Below, piece after piece: positions 22,070 to 30,698 of a DNA stretch of 64,000 bases. Position numbers and translations under genes: made by a program. Origin of the DNA: UBA5195 sp034432755. GTDB lineage: Bacteria > Chloroflexota > Anaerolineae > Anaerolineales > Villigracilaceae. The notes under the pieces are model-generated. The model saw nothing but the letters and a program-made list of their open reading frames with translations, did not search any database and was not told the origin of the DNA. The stretch spans positions 1 through 64,000 of the forward strand of contig DAOUBQ010000015.1 in the NCBI GenBank assembly GCA_034432755.1, in the 5' to 3' direction. How positions within the stretch are numbered: position 1 is the stretch's first letter; each line of letters begins with the position of its first letter.

Positions 22070-23326
22070 TCACCTCCTTTGTTCTGTGACTTGGTGCAAT
22101 GCCATGGACAATGCCTGAACGACGGCGCCTATGGCAGAGGAGTGTCTTCGTAATACGGCGGTATTGATTTTGACGGTGCGCGCCGAGGCTTGCAGGCTGC
22201 GCCGGGCAACCGTGTCGCGGATGGGCTGGAGGAGCAAATCCCCGACCTGGGCCACCCCGCCGCCGACCACGATGGTGCGCGGGTTGAACAGGTTGACCAA
22301 GCCGGCGATAGCGATTCCGAGGTAACTGCCAGCGCGGCTGATGATTTGCTGGGCCACCAGGTCGCCGCGCCGCGCTGCCGATGCCACATCGCGGGCGGTA
22401 ATCTCTTCCACTGGTCCCAAACTGGCAAGCAGGGTGCGGTTCCCTTTGCGAATGGCTTCCTTCGCCTGCCGTGCGATGGCGCGCCCGCCCGCTAGTGCTT
22501 CGAGACAGCCCGCGTTGCCGCACTCGCACAAGGGGCCGTTTTCCTCAATGGTCAGGTGGCCGATTTCCCCGGCAGAGCCGGTTGCGCCGCGATAGACCTG
22601 CCCGTTTAATAAAATCCCTGACCCAATTCCGGTACCAACTTTGATGTAGGCCAGAAAGTTCTCACCGCGTCCCGCTCCATAGGCCCACTCGCCAATTGCG
22701 CCTAATTCCGCGTCGTTGTTCAGGGAGACAGGCAGATTCCATTTTTCTTCCAGGCTGGCCTGGATGGGGTAACCATCCCAACCGGGCATGATAGGAGGAG
22801 CAAGCACCGTTCCTGCTTCGCTGGCGATGGGCCCGGGTACGCCCAAGCCGATTGCGCCCAGGTTGGTGGCGGTTAAGGCGTGTTTTTTCAGAAGGTCTAT
22901 CAGTAGGTCACTCGCCCGCCCAAGACAAGTCTCTGGGCCGGCTGCGATGTTAAAGGGAACTTCAATTTCGTCGATCACCTGCGCTGAAAAATCGGCCAGG
23001 ATGACTAACAGGTGGGATGCGCCCATGTCAATGCCTGCGACATAGCCACGCGCCGGGTTGATTTCTAAGATGATGGGAGGGCGTCCGTTTTGTTTGTTGC
23101 GCGATTCGCTCTCGCGCACAATGTTGCTTTCCAGCAGGTCATTCACAATCGCAGTCATCGCAGCGCGGCTTAAATCCATTCGCTGGGCCAGTTCGGCGCG
23201 GGAAATTCCACCAGGCGTGAAGCGGATTAAATCTAAAACGGCATGTTTGTTAATGTTCTTTACAACTTGCGAGGGTGGAGACCAGGTAAACTGTGTCATA
23301 TCTGCCGTATGTGTAAAATCAGGCAC
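22070..23326 (-). CDS. ROK-family transcriptional regulator
   Basis: A 418-residue NagC/XylR-type protein: an N-terminal winged helix (ISRAELAQRMDLSRAAMTAI VNDL, split here for length) then a sugar-kinase-like domain with GYVAGIDMGASHL, IGLGVPGPI, GTGIGSGILLNGQVYRG and the zinc-binding CECGNAGCLEA motif. ROK regulators sense sugars or sugar phosphates. As the first gene upstream of the glucan uptake operon it probably represses it in the absence of substrate. The start is GTG at 23326 near a strong promoter; an ATG nine codons in is an alternative. Confidence 0.85.
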   Translation of the reverse strand: MPDFTHTADMTQFTWSPPSQVVKNINKHAVLDLIRFTPGGISRAELAQRMDLSRAAMTAIVNDLLESNIVRESESRNKQNGRPPIILEINPARGYVAGIDMGASHLLVILADFSAQVIDEIEVPFNIAAGPETCLGRASDLLIDLLKKHALTATNLGAIGLGVPGPIASEAGTVLAPPIMPGWDGYPIQASLEEKWNLPVSLNNDAELGAIGEWAYGAGRGENFLAYIKVGTGIGSGILLNGQVYRGATGSAGEIGHLTIEENGPLCECGNAGCLEALAGGRAIARQAKEAIRKGNRTLLASLGPVEEITARDVASAARRGDLVAQQIISRAGSYLGIAIAGLVNLFNPRTIVVGGGVAQVGDLLLQPIRDTVARRSLQASARTVKINTAVLRRHSSAIGAVVQALSMALHQVTEQRR

Positions 23327-23340
23327 TTTTTACGGCCTTT

Positions 23341-23368
23341 ATGATAACATTAACTCGTGGTTTGTCAA
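23341..23368 (-). promoter_or_regulatory. Sigma-70-type promoter of the ROK gene
   Basis: On the minus strand TTGACA (23363-23368) and TATCAT (23341-23346) are 16 bases apart. The predicted start of transcription lies within about ten bases of the GTG at 23326, so the message would be leaderless or nearly so. The remaining 23369-23551 stretch shows no gene. Confidence 0.6.
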
Positions 23369-23551
23369 GTTTTTTAACAATATTTTTGCAATCCCAAATC
23401 TGAAATTGGGAAGTTTGAAATTCAGGCACCTTGGTTGTATGCCGAAAGTGATGTAAATTTGTTCCGCGAGATTAATCTTGTGCAAAACAGGATAGACAAG
23501 ATTGTCAGGATGTGCCGCACCGAAAGCGGAGGGCAAACATGGGTCAACCCA

Positions 23552-23587
23552 AAAGAGACGGTCACTTTTCAAGGTGACCGTCTCTTT
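23552..23587. terminator. Terminator downstream of enolase
   Basis: AAAGAGACGGTCAC and its exact complement make a 14-bp stem with an eight-base loop and an A/T-rich edge on either side (CTCTTTT on the minus strand). It ends the enolase transcript. Confidence 0.8.
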
Positions 23588-23628
23588 ATAACGGACTACT
23601 TTTGGTGTTATCGGCTGTGATATGCTGA

Positions 23629-24927
23629 TTATTTAACGCGCAAGGCGTCCCAACCGGCGTATTTGGCAGTATCGCCCAACTCGGCTTCGATGCGGATGAG
23701 TTGATTGTACTTGGCAACGCGGTCTGAGCGGGCCGGGGCGCCGGTTTTGATTTGACCCATGTTGAGCGCTACCGAAAGGTCGGCGATGGTGCTATCTTCG
23801 GTTTCGCCGGAGCGGTGTGAGGTGACGGTGCGCCAGCCAGCGCGGTGACACATTTCTACGGCCTCGATGGTTTCGGTCAGCGAACCAATCTGGTTGAGTT
23901 TGACGAGCAAGGCGTTGGCTGCGTTTTCTTGAATGCCGCGCCGAACCCGCTGCGGGTTGGTGACGAGCAGGTCGTCGCCGACAATTTGAATTTGGCTGCC
24001 AAGCGTTTCGACCATCAGTTTCCACGAATCCCAGTCATCCTGTGCCAGGCCGTCTTCAATGGAGACGATGGGGTACTGGCGCACCCAGTTGGCCCAAAAT
24101 TCAACCATTTCGGGGCCGGTCAGTTTCTTGCCTTCTTTGCGCAGGTTGTAGGTCTTGGTCTCTTCGTCGAATAGTTCTGAAGCCGCTGGGTCGAGCGCGA
24201 TGGCGACTTGTTCGCCGCGCCCGGCCTTGAACCCGGCTTTTTCGATGGCTTCCAGGATGACTTCTACGGCCTCATTGTTGGCCTTGAGTGCCGGGGCGTA
24301 GCCGCCTTCATCGCCGACCAGGGTGGTGTAGCCCTTCGATTTCAGGACGGACTTGAGGGCGTGATAGATTTCCGCACCCCAGCGCAATCCCTCGGTGAAG
24401 GAGGGCGCGCCAAATGGCATGACCATGAACTCTTGCGCGTCGGTGCTTTGCCAGCCAGTGTGCGCACCGCCATTCAGGATGTTCATCATCGGGACGGGCA
24501 ATACGTGTGCATACACGCCGCCAATGTAGCGATAGAGCGGCAGGCCGAGCGAGTTCGCGGCAGCTTTGGCAACCGCCAGCGAGACGCCCAGAATGGCGTT
24601 GGCGCCTAGTTTCGATTTGTTGGGCGTACCATCCAGCGCCAGCAGTTCCGTGTCAATGGCTTTCTGGTCAATGGCATCCCAGCCAAACAAGGCATCGGCA
24701 ATGGCGTTGTTGACGTTTTCAACGGCCTTCAGGGTGCCTTTGCCCAGGTAGCGGTCTTTGTTGCCGTCGCGCAGTTCGAGGGCTTCGTGCACGCCGGTGG
24801 ATGCGCCGGAGGGAACGGCGGCGCGGCCCCATGAACCGTCGCCCAGAACCACTTCGACTTCTACGGTGGGGTTGCCGCGTGAATCAAGAATTTCTAACGC
24901 GGAAATACTTTCAATTGTTGTATCCAT
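23629..24927 (-). CDS. eno: Enolase
   Basis: A 432-residue enolase, full length for the family. It interconverts 2-phosphoglycerate and phosphoenolpyruvate in glycolysis. Seen: the N-terminal ALEILDSRGNPTVEVEV, the GDEGGYAP loop, magnesium ligands in IALDPAASE, SIEDGLAQDDW and VGDDLLVTN, the catalytic Lys in LLVKLNQIGSLTE, and SHRSGETEDSTIADL. It is a single gene with its own terminator, unrelated to neighbours. A strong GGAGTTTG leader precedes the ATG. Confidence 0.97.
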   Translation of the reverse strand: MDTTIESISALEILDSRGNPTVEVEVVLGDGSWGRAAVPSGASTGVHEALELRDGNKDRYLGKGTLKAVENVNNAIADALFGWDAIDQKAIDTELLALDGTPNKSKLGANAILGVSLAVAKAAANSLGLPLYRYIGGVYAHVLPVPMMNILNGGAHTGWQSTDAQEFMVMPFGAPSFTEGLRWGAEIYHALKSVLKSKGYTTLVGDEGGYAPALKANNEAVEVILEAIEKAGFKAGRGEQVAIALDPAASELFDEETKTYNLRKEGKKLTGPEMVEFWANWVRQYPIVSIEDGLAQDDWDSWKLMVETLGSQIQIVGDDLLVTNPQRVRRGIQENAANALLVKLNQIGSLTETIEAVEMCHRAGWRTVTSHRSGETEDSTIADLSVALNMGQIKTGAPARSDRVAKYNQLIRIEAELGDTAKYAGWDALRVK

Positions 24928-25022
24928 ACAAACTCCTTGAATTTTTGATAAGAACGTCTGGCTTTATCAGGTGTTCTTTCCCTTGTGCTTGATTGGGTTC
25001 TTCTGGAACCTAGCCAAGTATA

Positions 25023-25064
25023 ATCGGATTTTCGATTTTGGATTTTCGATTTTGGATTTGCAAT
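25023..25064. repeat. Heptamer repeat directly before plsC
   Basis: ATCGGAT, TTTCGAT, TTTGGAT, TTTCGAT, TTTGGAT, TTGCAAT: six units, ending three bases before the acyltransferase ATG. It occupies the place of a ribosome site. The same TTTNGAT unit occurs inside the E2 gene at 29280 and as its complement at 15041. Confidence 0.82.
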
Positions 25065-25067
25065 TCT

Positions 25068-25748
25068 ATGAAGCGACTTGAACTGCCTGAAAACGACATC
25101 CGTCCTGGTTTACATTATCCGTTCTCCGAAACCTATCTGCATAAACTTGCCGTCTGGTTGTCCCGCTGGGCTTTGCGCCCGTTTATGGAATTGCGTGTGC
25201 ATGGTGTGGAACATGTCCCGTTGACGGGCCCGGCGGTGGTGGTTTGCAATCACCTGGTAGATTGGGATGTTTTTCCGCTGCAGTTGGCTCTGCCGCGCAT
25301 GATTTACTATATGGGCAAGGCCGAGCTGTTTCAGATTCCACCGATTCATTGGTTGTTTCGTCAGTTGGGTGGGTTTCCCGTTTATCGGGGCGAGCGCGAT
25401 GCCTGGGCGATTGAACATGCTCGAAAAATTATTCAGAGCGGTCAGATTGTGGCGATGTTTCCGGAGGGGACCCGCTCACGCGGCCAGGGGCTGGCGCTTG
25501 CCAAGCCGGGCGCGGCCCGCCTGGCGTTGGAGACGGGCTGCCCGGTGGTGGTGGTTTCTATGAATGGCATTCAGCGTTTGTTCAAAACGTTTCCAAAGCG
25601 GGCTGTGGTGGAGGTGGTGATAGCCCCGCCGATTTATCCCGACGAAAACGATACCCCGCTTTCGCTGACCGATAAAATCATGTTCACGATGGCCGCCAAC
25701 CTGCCGGCGGAGTTGCGTGGGGTGTATGCGGAGAGGGGAAATTGGTAA
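25068..25748 (+). CDS. plsC: 1-acylglycerol-3-phosphate acyltransferase (PlsC family)
   Basis: A 226-residue membrane-associated acyltransferase that makes phosphatidic acid from lysophosphatidic acid. The catalytic HX4D motif is NHLVDWD near residue 63, and FPEGTRSRGQG is the substrate-binding motif III. An internal ATG at 25068 is chosen because upstream residues are encoded by a heptamer repeat. No Shine-Dalgarno sequence is visible, since the repeat reaches almost to the start. Its stop codon falls in the repeat at 25742-25776. Confidence 0.85.
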   Translation: MKRLELPENDIRPGLHYPFSETYLHKLAVWLSRWALRPFMELRVHGVEHVPLTGPAVVVCNHLVDWDVFPLQLALPRMIYYMGKAELFQIPPIHWLFRQLGGFPVYRGERDAWAIEHARKIIQSGQIVAMFPEGTRSRGQGLALAKPGAARLALETGCPVVVVSMNGIQRLFKTFPKRAVVEVVIAPPIYPDENDTPLSLTDKIMFTMAANLPAELRGVYAERGNW

Positions 25749-25776
25749 TTCGTTATTCGTGATTGGATATTCGATC
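25742..25776. repeat. Heptamer repeat between convergent stop codons
   Basis: TTGGTAA, TTCGTTA, TTCGTGA, TTGGATA, TTCGATC. The array contains the TAA of plsC and the stop of the converging pyruvyl transferase gene, whose last residues it encodes. Confidence 0.75.
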
Positions 25777-27018
25777 CAGGAACTCGGTTTTGGTCTGGGA
25801 TAGGGAGGTGGCTGCCTGGCGATGAACGGTTTCTAGCAGGGGGCGCATGTCTTGGTTCAGGCAGTTTTTTATCGTTTCATCCAGTTTTTCTACGCTCAAT
25901 TCTTCCACTGGAATGAGAACCGTCCAGCCGAGCGCGCTGGCCTGGGCGCTCACTTTGCCGCCCCCGGCGACCGAATCGACCGCCACGACCGGTATGTGGT
26001 TTTTTAGTCCCAGCACCAGGCCGTGCAGGCGGTTGGTTATCAATATATCCACTTTGCTTAAGAGGCTCTCGAAGGCCGCGCTTGATTTCAGGCCGGCCCG
26101 GTTGCCGTAGATGACGGTATCGAAATACAGGGGGACGACTTTTGCGGTTGACAGGTATTCCTCAAAGACTTTTTTTACATACAGGTGGCGTTGTTTGCTG
26201 CCGTAGGCGGCTTGCCGCTCTACCAGCAGCACGCCGATGACCGGCAGATGTTCGGTTGGACGGCCAAAGGCCAGGTCGGCGCGGTGTTGGTGGGGGGTGT
26301 CGCGCGCCAGCAAGATGTCGAACCCTGCGTTTCCCGGTTCGGCGATGGTCAGGTTGATGCCGATTTTCAGGCAGTGACTGAATTGCTGGAGCAGCAAGGC
26401 GTGGATTTTCTTGCGCGGATACCAGGGGCCGCAGACGAAGATGAAGATGCTGTAATTTGCCGGGTCGAGGGCGAGTAAGCGCGGGCCGTCCACGCCGTCC
26501 TCGTCGTTGGATGCCACATCGTAAGGGATTCTGGCTTTCTCTAGCCAGGCGCAGACCACTTCCATCGCTTCGACATCGCCGAAGGTGGCGCGTCCGCCGG
26601 GGATGCTGAAATGCCCGGCGATGAGGGCGCGCGGGGCGGAGGCAGTGGCTGCGGGGCGGGTTATGTTTCGGGTGCGTAAACTCATCTTAAACTGGAACCA
26701 GCGCGCAGCCAGTTCTTTCTTTACCAGCGAGAACCAGTTTCCCGAAGCGGCGAGCAGTTTCAGGTCGAGAAGCGTTTGTCGGAAGTCCGAGACAAAGTAT
26801 TCCATTTCCAGGCGGGCTTCCAGCGGCCTCCCATTTTCGTCTTGCAGAATCTCCTGTTTTTGCGCGGCCAGGCCGAGCAGGCGTATTCCGAGCGCGGAGG
26901 CGGTGTTGCGGGCGTTGGTTTGGGCTTTGGCAGAGGCCTGGGCTATGGCTTCTTGAAGGGGTTGGTTTTCAATGCGCTGTGTGGAGATGATGCGGAGGGT
27001 GTTTTTGGATGGATTCAA
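25753..27018 (-). CDS. Polysaccharide pyruvyl transferase family protein
   Basis: A 421-residue protein of the CsaB/WcaK-type polysaccharide pyruvyl transferase family, which adds ketal pyruvate to cell-surface sugars. Typical parts are IAGHFSIPGGRATFGDVEAM at the start of the fold, a middle LNLTIAEPGNAGFDIL-like segment, and VDILITNRLHGLVLGLKNHI with the conserved RLHG loop. A TTG start at 27018 is preferred as it has AAGGA seven bases upstream; longer versions add unrelated residues. The first 75 residues are a helical extension I do not recognise. The C-terminus falls in a heptamer repeat. Confidence 0.68.
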   Translation of the reverse strand: MNPSKNTLRIISTQRIENQPLQEAIAQASAKAQTNARNTASALGIRLLGLAAQKQEILQDENGRPLEARLEMEYFVSDFRQTLLDLKLLAASGNWFSLVKKELAARWFQFKMSLRTRNITRPAATASAPRALIAGHFSIPGGRATFGDVEAMEVVCAWLEKARIPYDVASNDEDGVDGPRLLALDPANYSIFIFVCGPWYPRKKIHALLLQQFSHCLKIGINLTIAEPGNAGFDILLARDTPHQHRADLAFGRPTEHLPVIGVLLVERQAAYGSKQRHLYVKKVFEEYLSTAKVVPLYFDTVIYGNRAGLKSSAAFESLLSKVDILITNRLHGLVLGLKNHIPVVAVDSVAGGGKVSAQASALGWTVLIPVEELSVEKLDETIKNCLNQDMRPLLETVHRQAATSLSQTKTEFLDRISNHE

Positions 27019-27129
27019 CGGGCATTCCTTTGGAAAAATTAGTTGCTTGTATTTTACCTGCAAGCGCAGCCAATTTTTAAGGTAGACTTGTGGCTGTACC
27101 GTGATTTTGAGAGCAGTGAGGAGGGCGAG

Positions 27130-28326
27130 ATGCCCCAATTTGCAAAACGCATGGCTTTTATGCAATCCACGTCGGATGTGATTCGTTATCTGTTCGAGTC
27201 GATGACTGACCCCGAAACCATCTCGTTTGGCGGCGGCGCGCCGGCGCGTGAGGCGTTGCCGGTGGAGCAGGCGCATGAGATTGCCTGTGAGATTTTGACC
27301 CGCCAGGCGCGCGGCGTGCAGGCTCTTCAGTATGGTAACCCGATTGGGATTGCGGAATTGCGGCAGGCGGTGATTGAGCGGCTGTTGGCCCCCAAGGGGC
27401 TAAAGGCGGGGGTGGAGAATGTGATGATTGTGGCAGGCGGAATTGAGGGCCTGAACTTGCTTGGCCAGGTGTACCTGGAGCCGGGCGATGTGGTGTTGGT
27501 GGAATCGCCCACGTTTGTTCATGCTGTGCAGGTCTTTAAGATGTTTGAGGCGCGCTGCGTGGCCTGCGAAACGGATGATAACGGTCTGGTGTTGGAGGAT
27601 GTGGAGGCGAAAATCAGGCAGTTTGCGCCGAAGATGGTTTATGTTATCCCCACTTTCCAGAATCCGTCTGGGCGCACGATGAGCCTGGAGCGCCGGCGGG
27701 CGCTGGCGGCGTTGGGCAGCGGCTTCGATGTGGTCATCCTGGAGGATGACCCGTATTGCGAGATGCGTTACAGCGGGCAGGCCTTGCCGCCGGTTAAGTA
27801 TTTCGATGAAACCGGGCATACCATTTTTGCCAACAGTTTCTCCAAGATTTTCTCGCCGGGTTCGCGCCTGGGATATGTGTTTGCCGATGAACCGGTCATC
27901 CAAAAACTGTATGAGGCGAAAATGGCGACCAACTCGCATACCAACGTGGTGACGCAGTTGTTGTGCGCTGAATTTTTTAACCGGGGGCTGTTTGAGCCGC
28001 ACCTGCAACGGATTCGGGACATTCACCGCGAGCGCCGGGATGTGATGATGGAATGTATCGGGTGGATGCTGCCGGGGGATGTGAAGTTTGTTTATCCTGA
28101 TGGGGGTTTGTTTACCTGGGTTGAATTGCCAGAATTGGTTGATACGACGGCTATGTTGGGGCAGGCGATGGCGCAGAAGGTGGCTTATATGCCGGGGCGC
28201 GAGTTTTTTGTGGAAGGACAGCCGATTCGGAACAATTGTATGCGGCTGAGTTTTGGCGGTTTGGCGCCCGAAAGGATTCGGGTGGGCATGGAGCGGCTGG
28301 CCGGGGTGATTCGGGCGCGGGGGTAG
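27130..28326 (+). CDS. PLP-dependent aminotransferase (LysN/MocR-type class I)
   Basis: A 398-residue fold-type I aminotransferase. Seen: TISFGGGAPAREALP near the N-terminus, SPTFVHAVQVFKMF, PTFQNPSGRTMSLERR, LEDDPYCEMRY, and the PLP-binding lysine in NSFSKIFSPGSRLGYVF, with the substrate-carboxylate Arg in RLSFGG. The set matches 2-aminoadipate/branched-chain aminotransferases of the LysN or AroT group without the MocR DNA-binding domain. The ATG at 27130 has GAGGGCGAG before it. Which amino acid it uses is not fixed by sequence. Confidence 0.85.
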   Translation: MPQFAKRMAFMQSTSDVIRYLFESMTDPETISFGGGAPAREALPVEQAHEIACEILTRQARGVQALQYGNPIGIAELRQAVIERLLAPKGLKAGVENVMIVAGGIEGLNLLGQVYLEPGDVVLVESPTFVHAVQVFKMFEARCVACETDDNGLVLEDVEAKIRQFAPKMVYVIPTFQNPSGRTMSLERRRALAALGSGFDVVILEDDPYCEMRYSGQALPPVKYFDETGHTIFANSFSKIFSPGSRLGYVFADEPVIQKLYEAKMATNSHTNVVTQLLCAEFFNRGLFEPHLQRIRDIHRERRDVMMECIGWMLPGDVKFVYPDGGLFTWVELPELVDTTAMLGQAMAQKVAYMPGREFFVEGQPIRNNCMRLSFGGLAPERIRVGMERLAGVIRARG

Positions 28327-28335
28327 GGTGAAAAA

Positions 28336-28365
28336 ACTTCCGAAGTCTTTTATGACTTCGGAAGT
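28336..28365. terminator. Bidirectional terminator between aminotransferase and E2 genes
   Basis: ACTTCCGAAGTC and GACTTCGGAAGT form a 12-bp stem around a six-base loop, flanked by AAAAAA on the left, which is a T run on the minus strand. It serves both converging genes. Confidence 0.82.
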
Positions 28366-28379
28366 GTGGTTTGGTGCTT

Positions 28380-29633
28380 TTATACCAGCATTCGCACCGG
28401 CTCTTCGAGATACTTTGCCAATGCCTGCATGAACTGGGCCGCTTCAGCCCCGTCGCTGACGCGGTGGTCTACTGAGAGGGTGGCTTTCATGCGCCAGCCG
28501 ATTTTAATTTGGCCGTTTTCGACCACTGGTATTTCTTTGGCCGAAGCAATGGCCAAAATGGCCGCTTCAGGCGGATTGATGATGGCGATAAATTCTTCGA
28601 CATCGTACATGCCCAGGTTGGAGGTGGAAAAGGTTGAGCCATCTACATCTTCGGGCTTCACCTTGCCCTCGCGGGCGCGCCCGGCCATGGCCTTGATTTC
28701 GCTCGAAATGACGCGCAGGGTCTTGTGGTCGGTGTCTTTGACGACGACTGTCATCAGCCCGCCAGGCACGGTGACGGCTACGCCGACATTGACCTGCCCC
28801 TTGCGGATGATTTTATCGCTCTGCAAGGTGGCATTCAGGTTGGGGAATTCGCGCAAGGCCAGCGCAACCGCTTTGACGATGAAATCATTGACCGAGAGTT
28901 TTTCGCCATCTGGCAGGTAGCCGTTCAACTGCTTGCGCAACTCCATCAGTGCTTCCATCTTGTATTCATGGGTCACATAGAAGTGCGGGATGGTGGTCTT
29001 CGATTCGACCAGGCGGCGGCCAATGGCCTGGCGCAGTTTCGTGGTCTGAATGGATTCATCAGCGACCGGTATCACTGGTGGTTGGTCACTGGCCGCCGGA
29101 GAAGCAGCTGGTTCATGGACGGCTGACGGCTGAACACTGCTCACTGCTGGCTGATTGCTGAGAGCGGCTTCAATATCTCGCCGCACAATGCGCCCGCCGG
29201 GGCCGGTGCCGACGACTGCACCGAGATCCACGCCCCGGTCGCGGGCGATTTTCTTGGCGAGGGGAGAAGCTTTCAGGATTTCCGATTTTGGATTTTCGAT
29301 TTTTGATTGGTTATTCGGTTGGGCAGTTTCGGCGATTGCCGGTTTCTGCTCACTGGTCACTGATGACTGATGACTGGATACGGATACTTGCTCCCCTTCT
29401 GCTCCAATGACCGCAATCGGGTCATTGACGGGGACGCTGGTGCCGGGGTCTACCAGGTGTTGAAGTATGACGCCGCTGAAGTGCGATTCGACTTCGACGG
29501 TGGCTTTGTCGGTTTCGATTTCGGCCAGCACGTCGCCTTTGTTGATTTTCTCGCCGACTTGACGCACCCAGCGGACGAGCACGCCCTCGGCCATGTCGAA
29601 GCCGAGTTTGGGCATATTGATAATTTCGGCCAT
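28380..29633 (-). CDS. pdhC: Dihydrolipoamide acyltransferase (E2) of 2-oxoacid dehydrogenase
   Basis: A 417-residue E2 core subunit that moves acyl groups to CoA. Domain order: lipoyl domain (1-80, lipoyl Lys in IETDKATVEVES), linker, peripheral subunit-binding domain (about 118-155, ASPLAKKIARDRGVDLGAVV), second linker, catalytic domain (about 190-417) ending with the active DHRVSDGAEAAQF. Both linkers are encoded largely by heptamer repeats (29346-29380 and 29280-29314; 29119-29160), which is unusual. It is the third gene of the operon, overlapping E1-beta by one base. The E3 gene is not in the window. Confidence 0.92.
   Translation of the reverse strand: MAEIINMPKLGFDMAEGVLVRWVRQVGEKINKGDVLAEIETDKATVEVESHFSGVILQHLVDPGTSVPVNDPIAVIGAEGEQVSVSSHQSSVTSEQKPAIAETAQPNNQSKIENPKSEILKASPLAKKIARDRGVDLGAVVGTGPGGRIVRRDIEAALSNQPAVSSVQPSAVHEPAASPAASDQPPVIPVADESIQTTKLRQAIGRRLVESKTTIPHFYVTHEYKMEALMELRKQLNGYLPDGEKLSVNDFIVKAVALALREFPNLNATLQSDKIIRKGQVNVGVAVTVPGGLMTVVVKDTDHKTLRVISSEIKAMAGRAREGKVKPEDVDGSTFSTSNLGMYDVEEFIAIINPPEAAILAIASAKEIPVVENGQIKIGWRMKATLSVDHRVSDGAEAAQFMQALAKYLEEPVRMLV
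29119..29160. repeat. Heptamer repeat coding the second E2 linker
   Basis: ACGGCTG, ACGGCTG, AACACTG, CTCACTG, CTGGCTG, ATTGCTG in phase. It encodes about residues 158-172, in the linker between the E1/E3-binding domain and the catalytic domain. Confidence 0.78.
29280..29314. repeat. Heptamer repeat coding the first E2 linker, part one
   Basis: TTCCGAT, TTTGGAT, TTTCGAT, TTTTGAT, TGGTTAT. It is the same TTTNGAT unit as before plsC (25023). It encodes NQSKIENPKSEI just before the subunit-binding domain. Confidence 0.8.
29346..29380. repeat. Heptamer repeat coding the first E2 linker, part two
   Basis: CTGCTCA, CTGGTCA, CTGATGA, CTGATGA, CTGGATA. It encodes the SVSSHQSSVTSEQ stretch after the lipoyl domain. 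The unit is the CTGATNA type also found at 30664, 45244 and 58015. Confidence 0.8.
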
Positions 29634-30607
29634 TATTTCAACACCTCCTTGACCGCCGCCACAATATCGGGGACTTGCGGCAGGGCGGCTTGTTCGAGCG
29701 CACGGTTGTAGGGCAGCGGCACTTCTTTCTGCGCCACACGCAGGATGGGTGCATCCACATAATCAAAGGCTTCTTCGTAAATGCGGCTGACCACTTCGGC
29801 GCCCACGCCGTAAGACTTCCAGCCTTCTTCAACGAAGACGGCGCGGTTGGTCTTTTTGAAAGACTGAAGCACCGGCTCCATATCGAGCGGGCGCAGGGTG
29901 CGCAGGTCAACAATTTCGGCTTCGACACCCTGTTTGGCGAGTTCGTCAGCAGCCTTCATCGAGAGTTCCAGTCCCTTACAATAGGTGACGATGGTTACGT
30001 CTTTGCCAGGGCGTTGGATTTTCGATTTGCCAATCGGTTCGAGGTATTCGCCCTCCGGCACTTCGCCGCGCACCTGGTACATAGTGGCGTGTTCAATGAA
30101 TAGCACCGGGTCGTTCGAGCGGATGGCGCTCTTCAGAAGCCCTTTGGCGTCCGCCGGGGTGCCGGGGCTGACCACTACCAGGCCGGGGAAGTGTGCAAAG
30201 ACCGCGTCTGGCGTCTGGGAGTGCGTTGCGCCAAGTTGACGCCCGCCGCCGCCCACCGCGCGAATGACCAGCGGAACCTGAAACTGCCCGCCGAACATAT
30301 AGCGTAGTTTGGGGGCTTGGTTGACGACGTAATCCATCGCTGAAAAAGCAAAGTTGATCGTCATTAACTCAGCAACCGGGCGCTGCCCCACCATTGCCGC
30401 GCCAATTGCGCCGCCCAGGATGGCGTTTTCGGCAATCGGGGTGTCTTTAACGCGCTCGGGTCCGTATTTATCATAAAAACCTTTGGTGACGGCATACGTG
30501 CCGCCCCATACCCCGACTTCCTCGCCCATGATGAAGACTGCCGGGTCGCGGTCCATTTCTTCCATCAGCGCTTGCGAGATTGCCTCGCGCATCGTAATTC
30601 TTGCCAT
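29633..30607 (-). CDS. pdhB: 2-Oxoacid dehydrogenase E1 beta subunit
   Basis: A 324-residue transketolase-like subunit of the E1 heterotetramer. Seen: MGEEVGVWGGTYAVTKGFYD, DTPIAENAILGGAIGAAMVG, IRAVGGGGRQLGATHSQTPD, VVVSPGTPADAKGLLKSAIR and a C-terminal domain with VFVEEGWKSYGVGAEV. With E1-alpha it decarboxylates the 2-oxoacid using thiamine diphosphate. Pyruvate is the likely substrate from overall similarity, although branched-chain or acetoin complexes look alike. The start codon follows GGAGACATT. Confidence 0.92.
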   Translation of the reverse strand: MARITMREAISQALMEEMDRDPAVFIMGEEVGVWGGTYAVTKGFYDKYGPERVKDTPIAENAILGGAIGAAMVGQRPVAELMTINFAFSAMDYVVNQAPKLRYMFGGQFQVPLVIRAVGGGGRQLGATHSQTPDAVFAHFPGLVVVSPGTPADAKGLLKSAIRSNDPVLFIEHATMYQVRGEVPEGEYLEPIGKSKIQRPGKDVTIVTYCKGLELSMKAADELAKQGVEAEIVDLRTLRPLDMEPVLQSFKKTNRAVFVEEGWKSYGVGAEVVSRIYEEAFDYVDAPILRVAQKEVPLPYNRALEQAALPQVPDIVAAVKEVLK

Positions 30608-30621
30608 AATGTCTCCAATTT

Positions 30622-30698
30622 TCAGTCAGCGGTTATCAGTTATCAGTAGCCAGTTGTGCAAACAAACTGATTGCTGACCACTGATTATTGATAACTGG
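30622..30698. repeat. Eleven-unit heptamer repeat with inverted halves
   Basis: Units TCAGTCA, GCGGTTA, TCAGTTA, TCAGTAG, CCAGTTG, TGCAAAC, AAACTGA, TTGCTGA, CCACTGA, TTATTGA, TAACTGG, all in phase. The left half is of TCAGTTA type and the right half its complement, so the RNA could fold into a long imperfect hairpin. It fills the space between E1-beta and E1-alpha and ends exactly at the E1-alpha stop codon. Confidence 0.82.
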
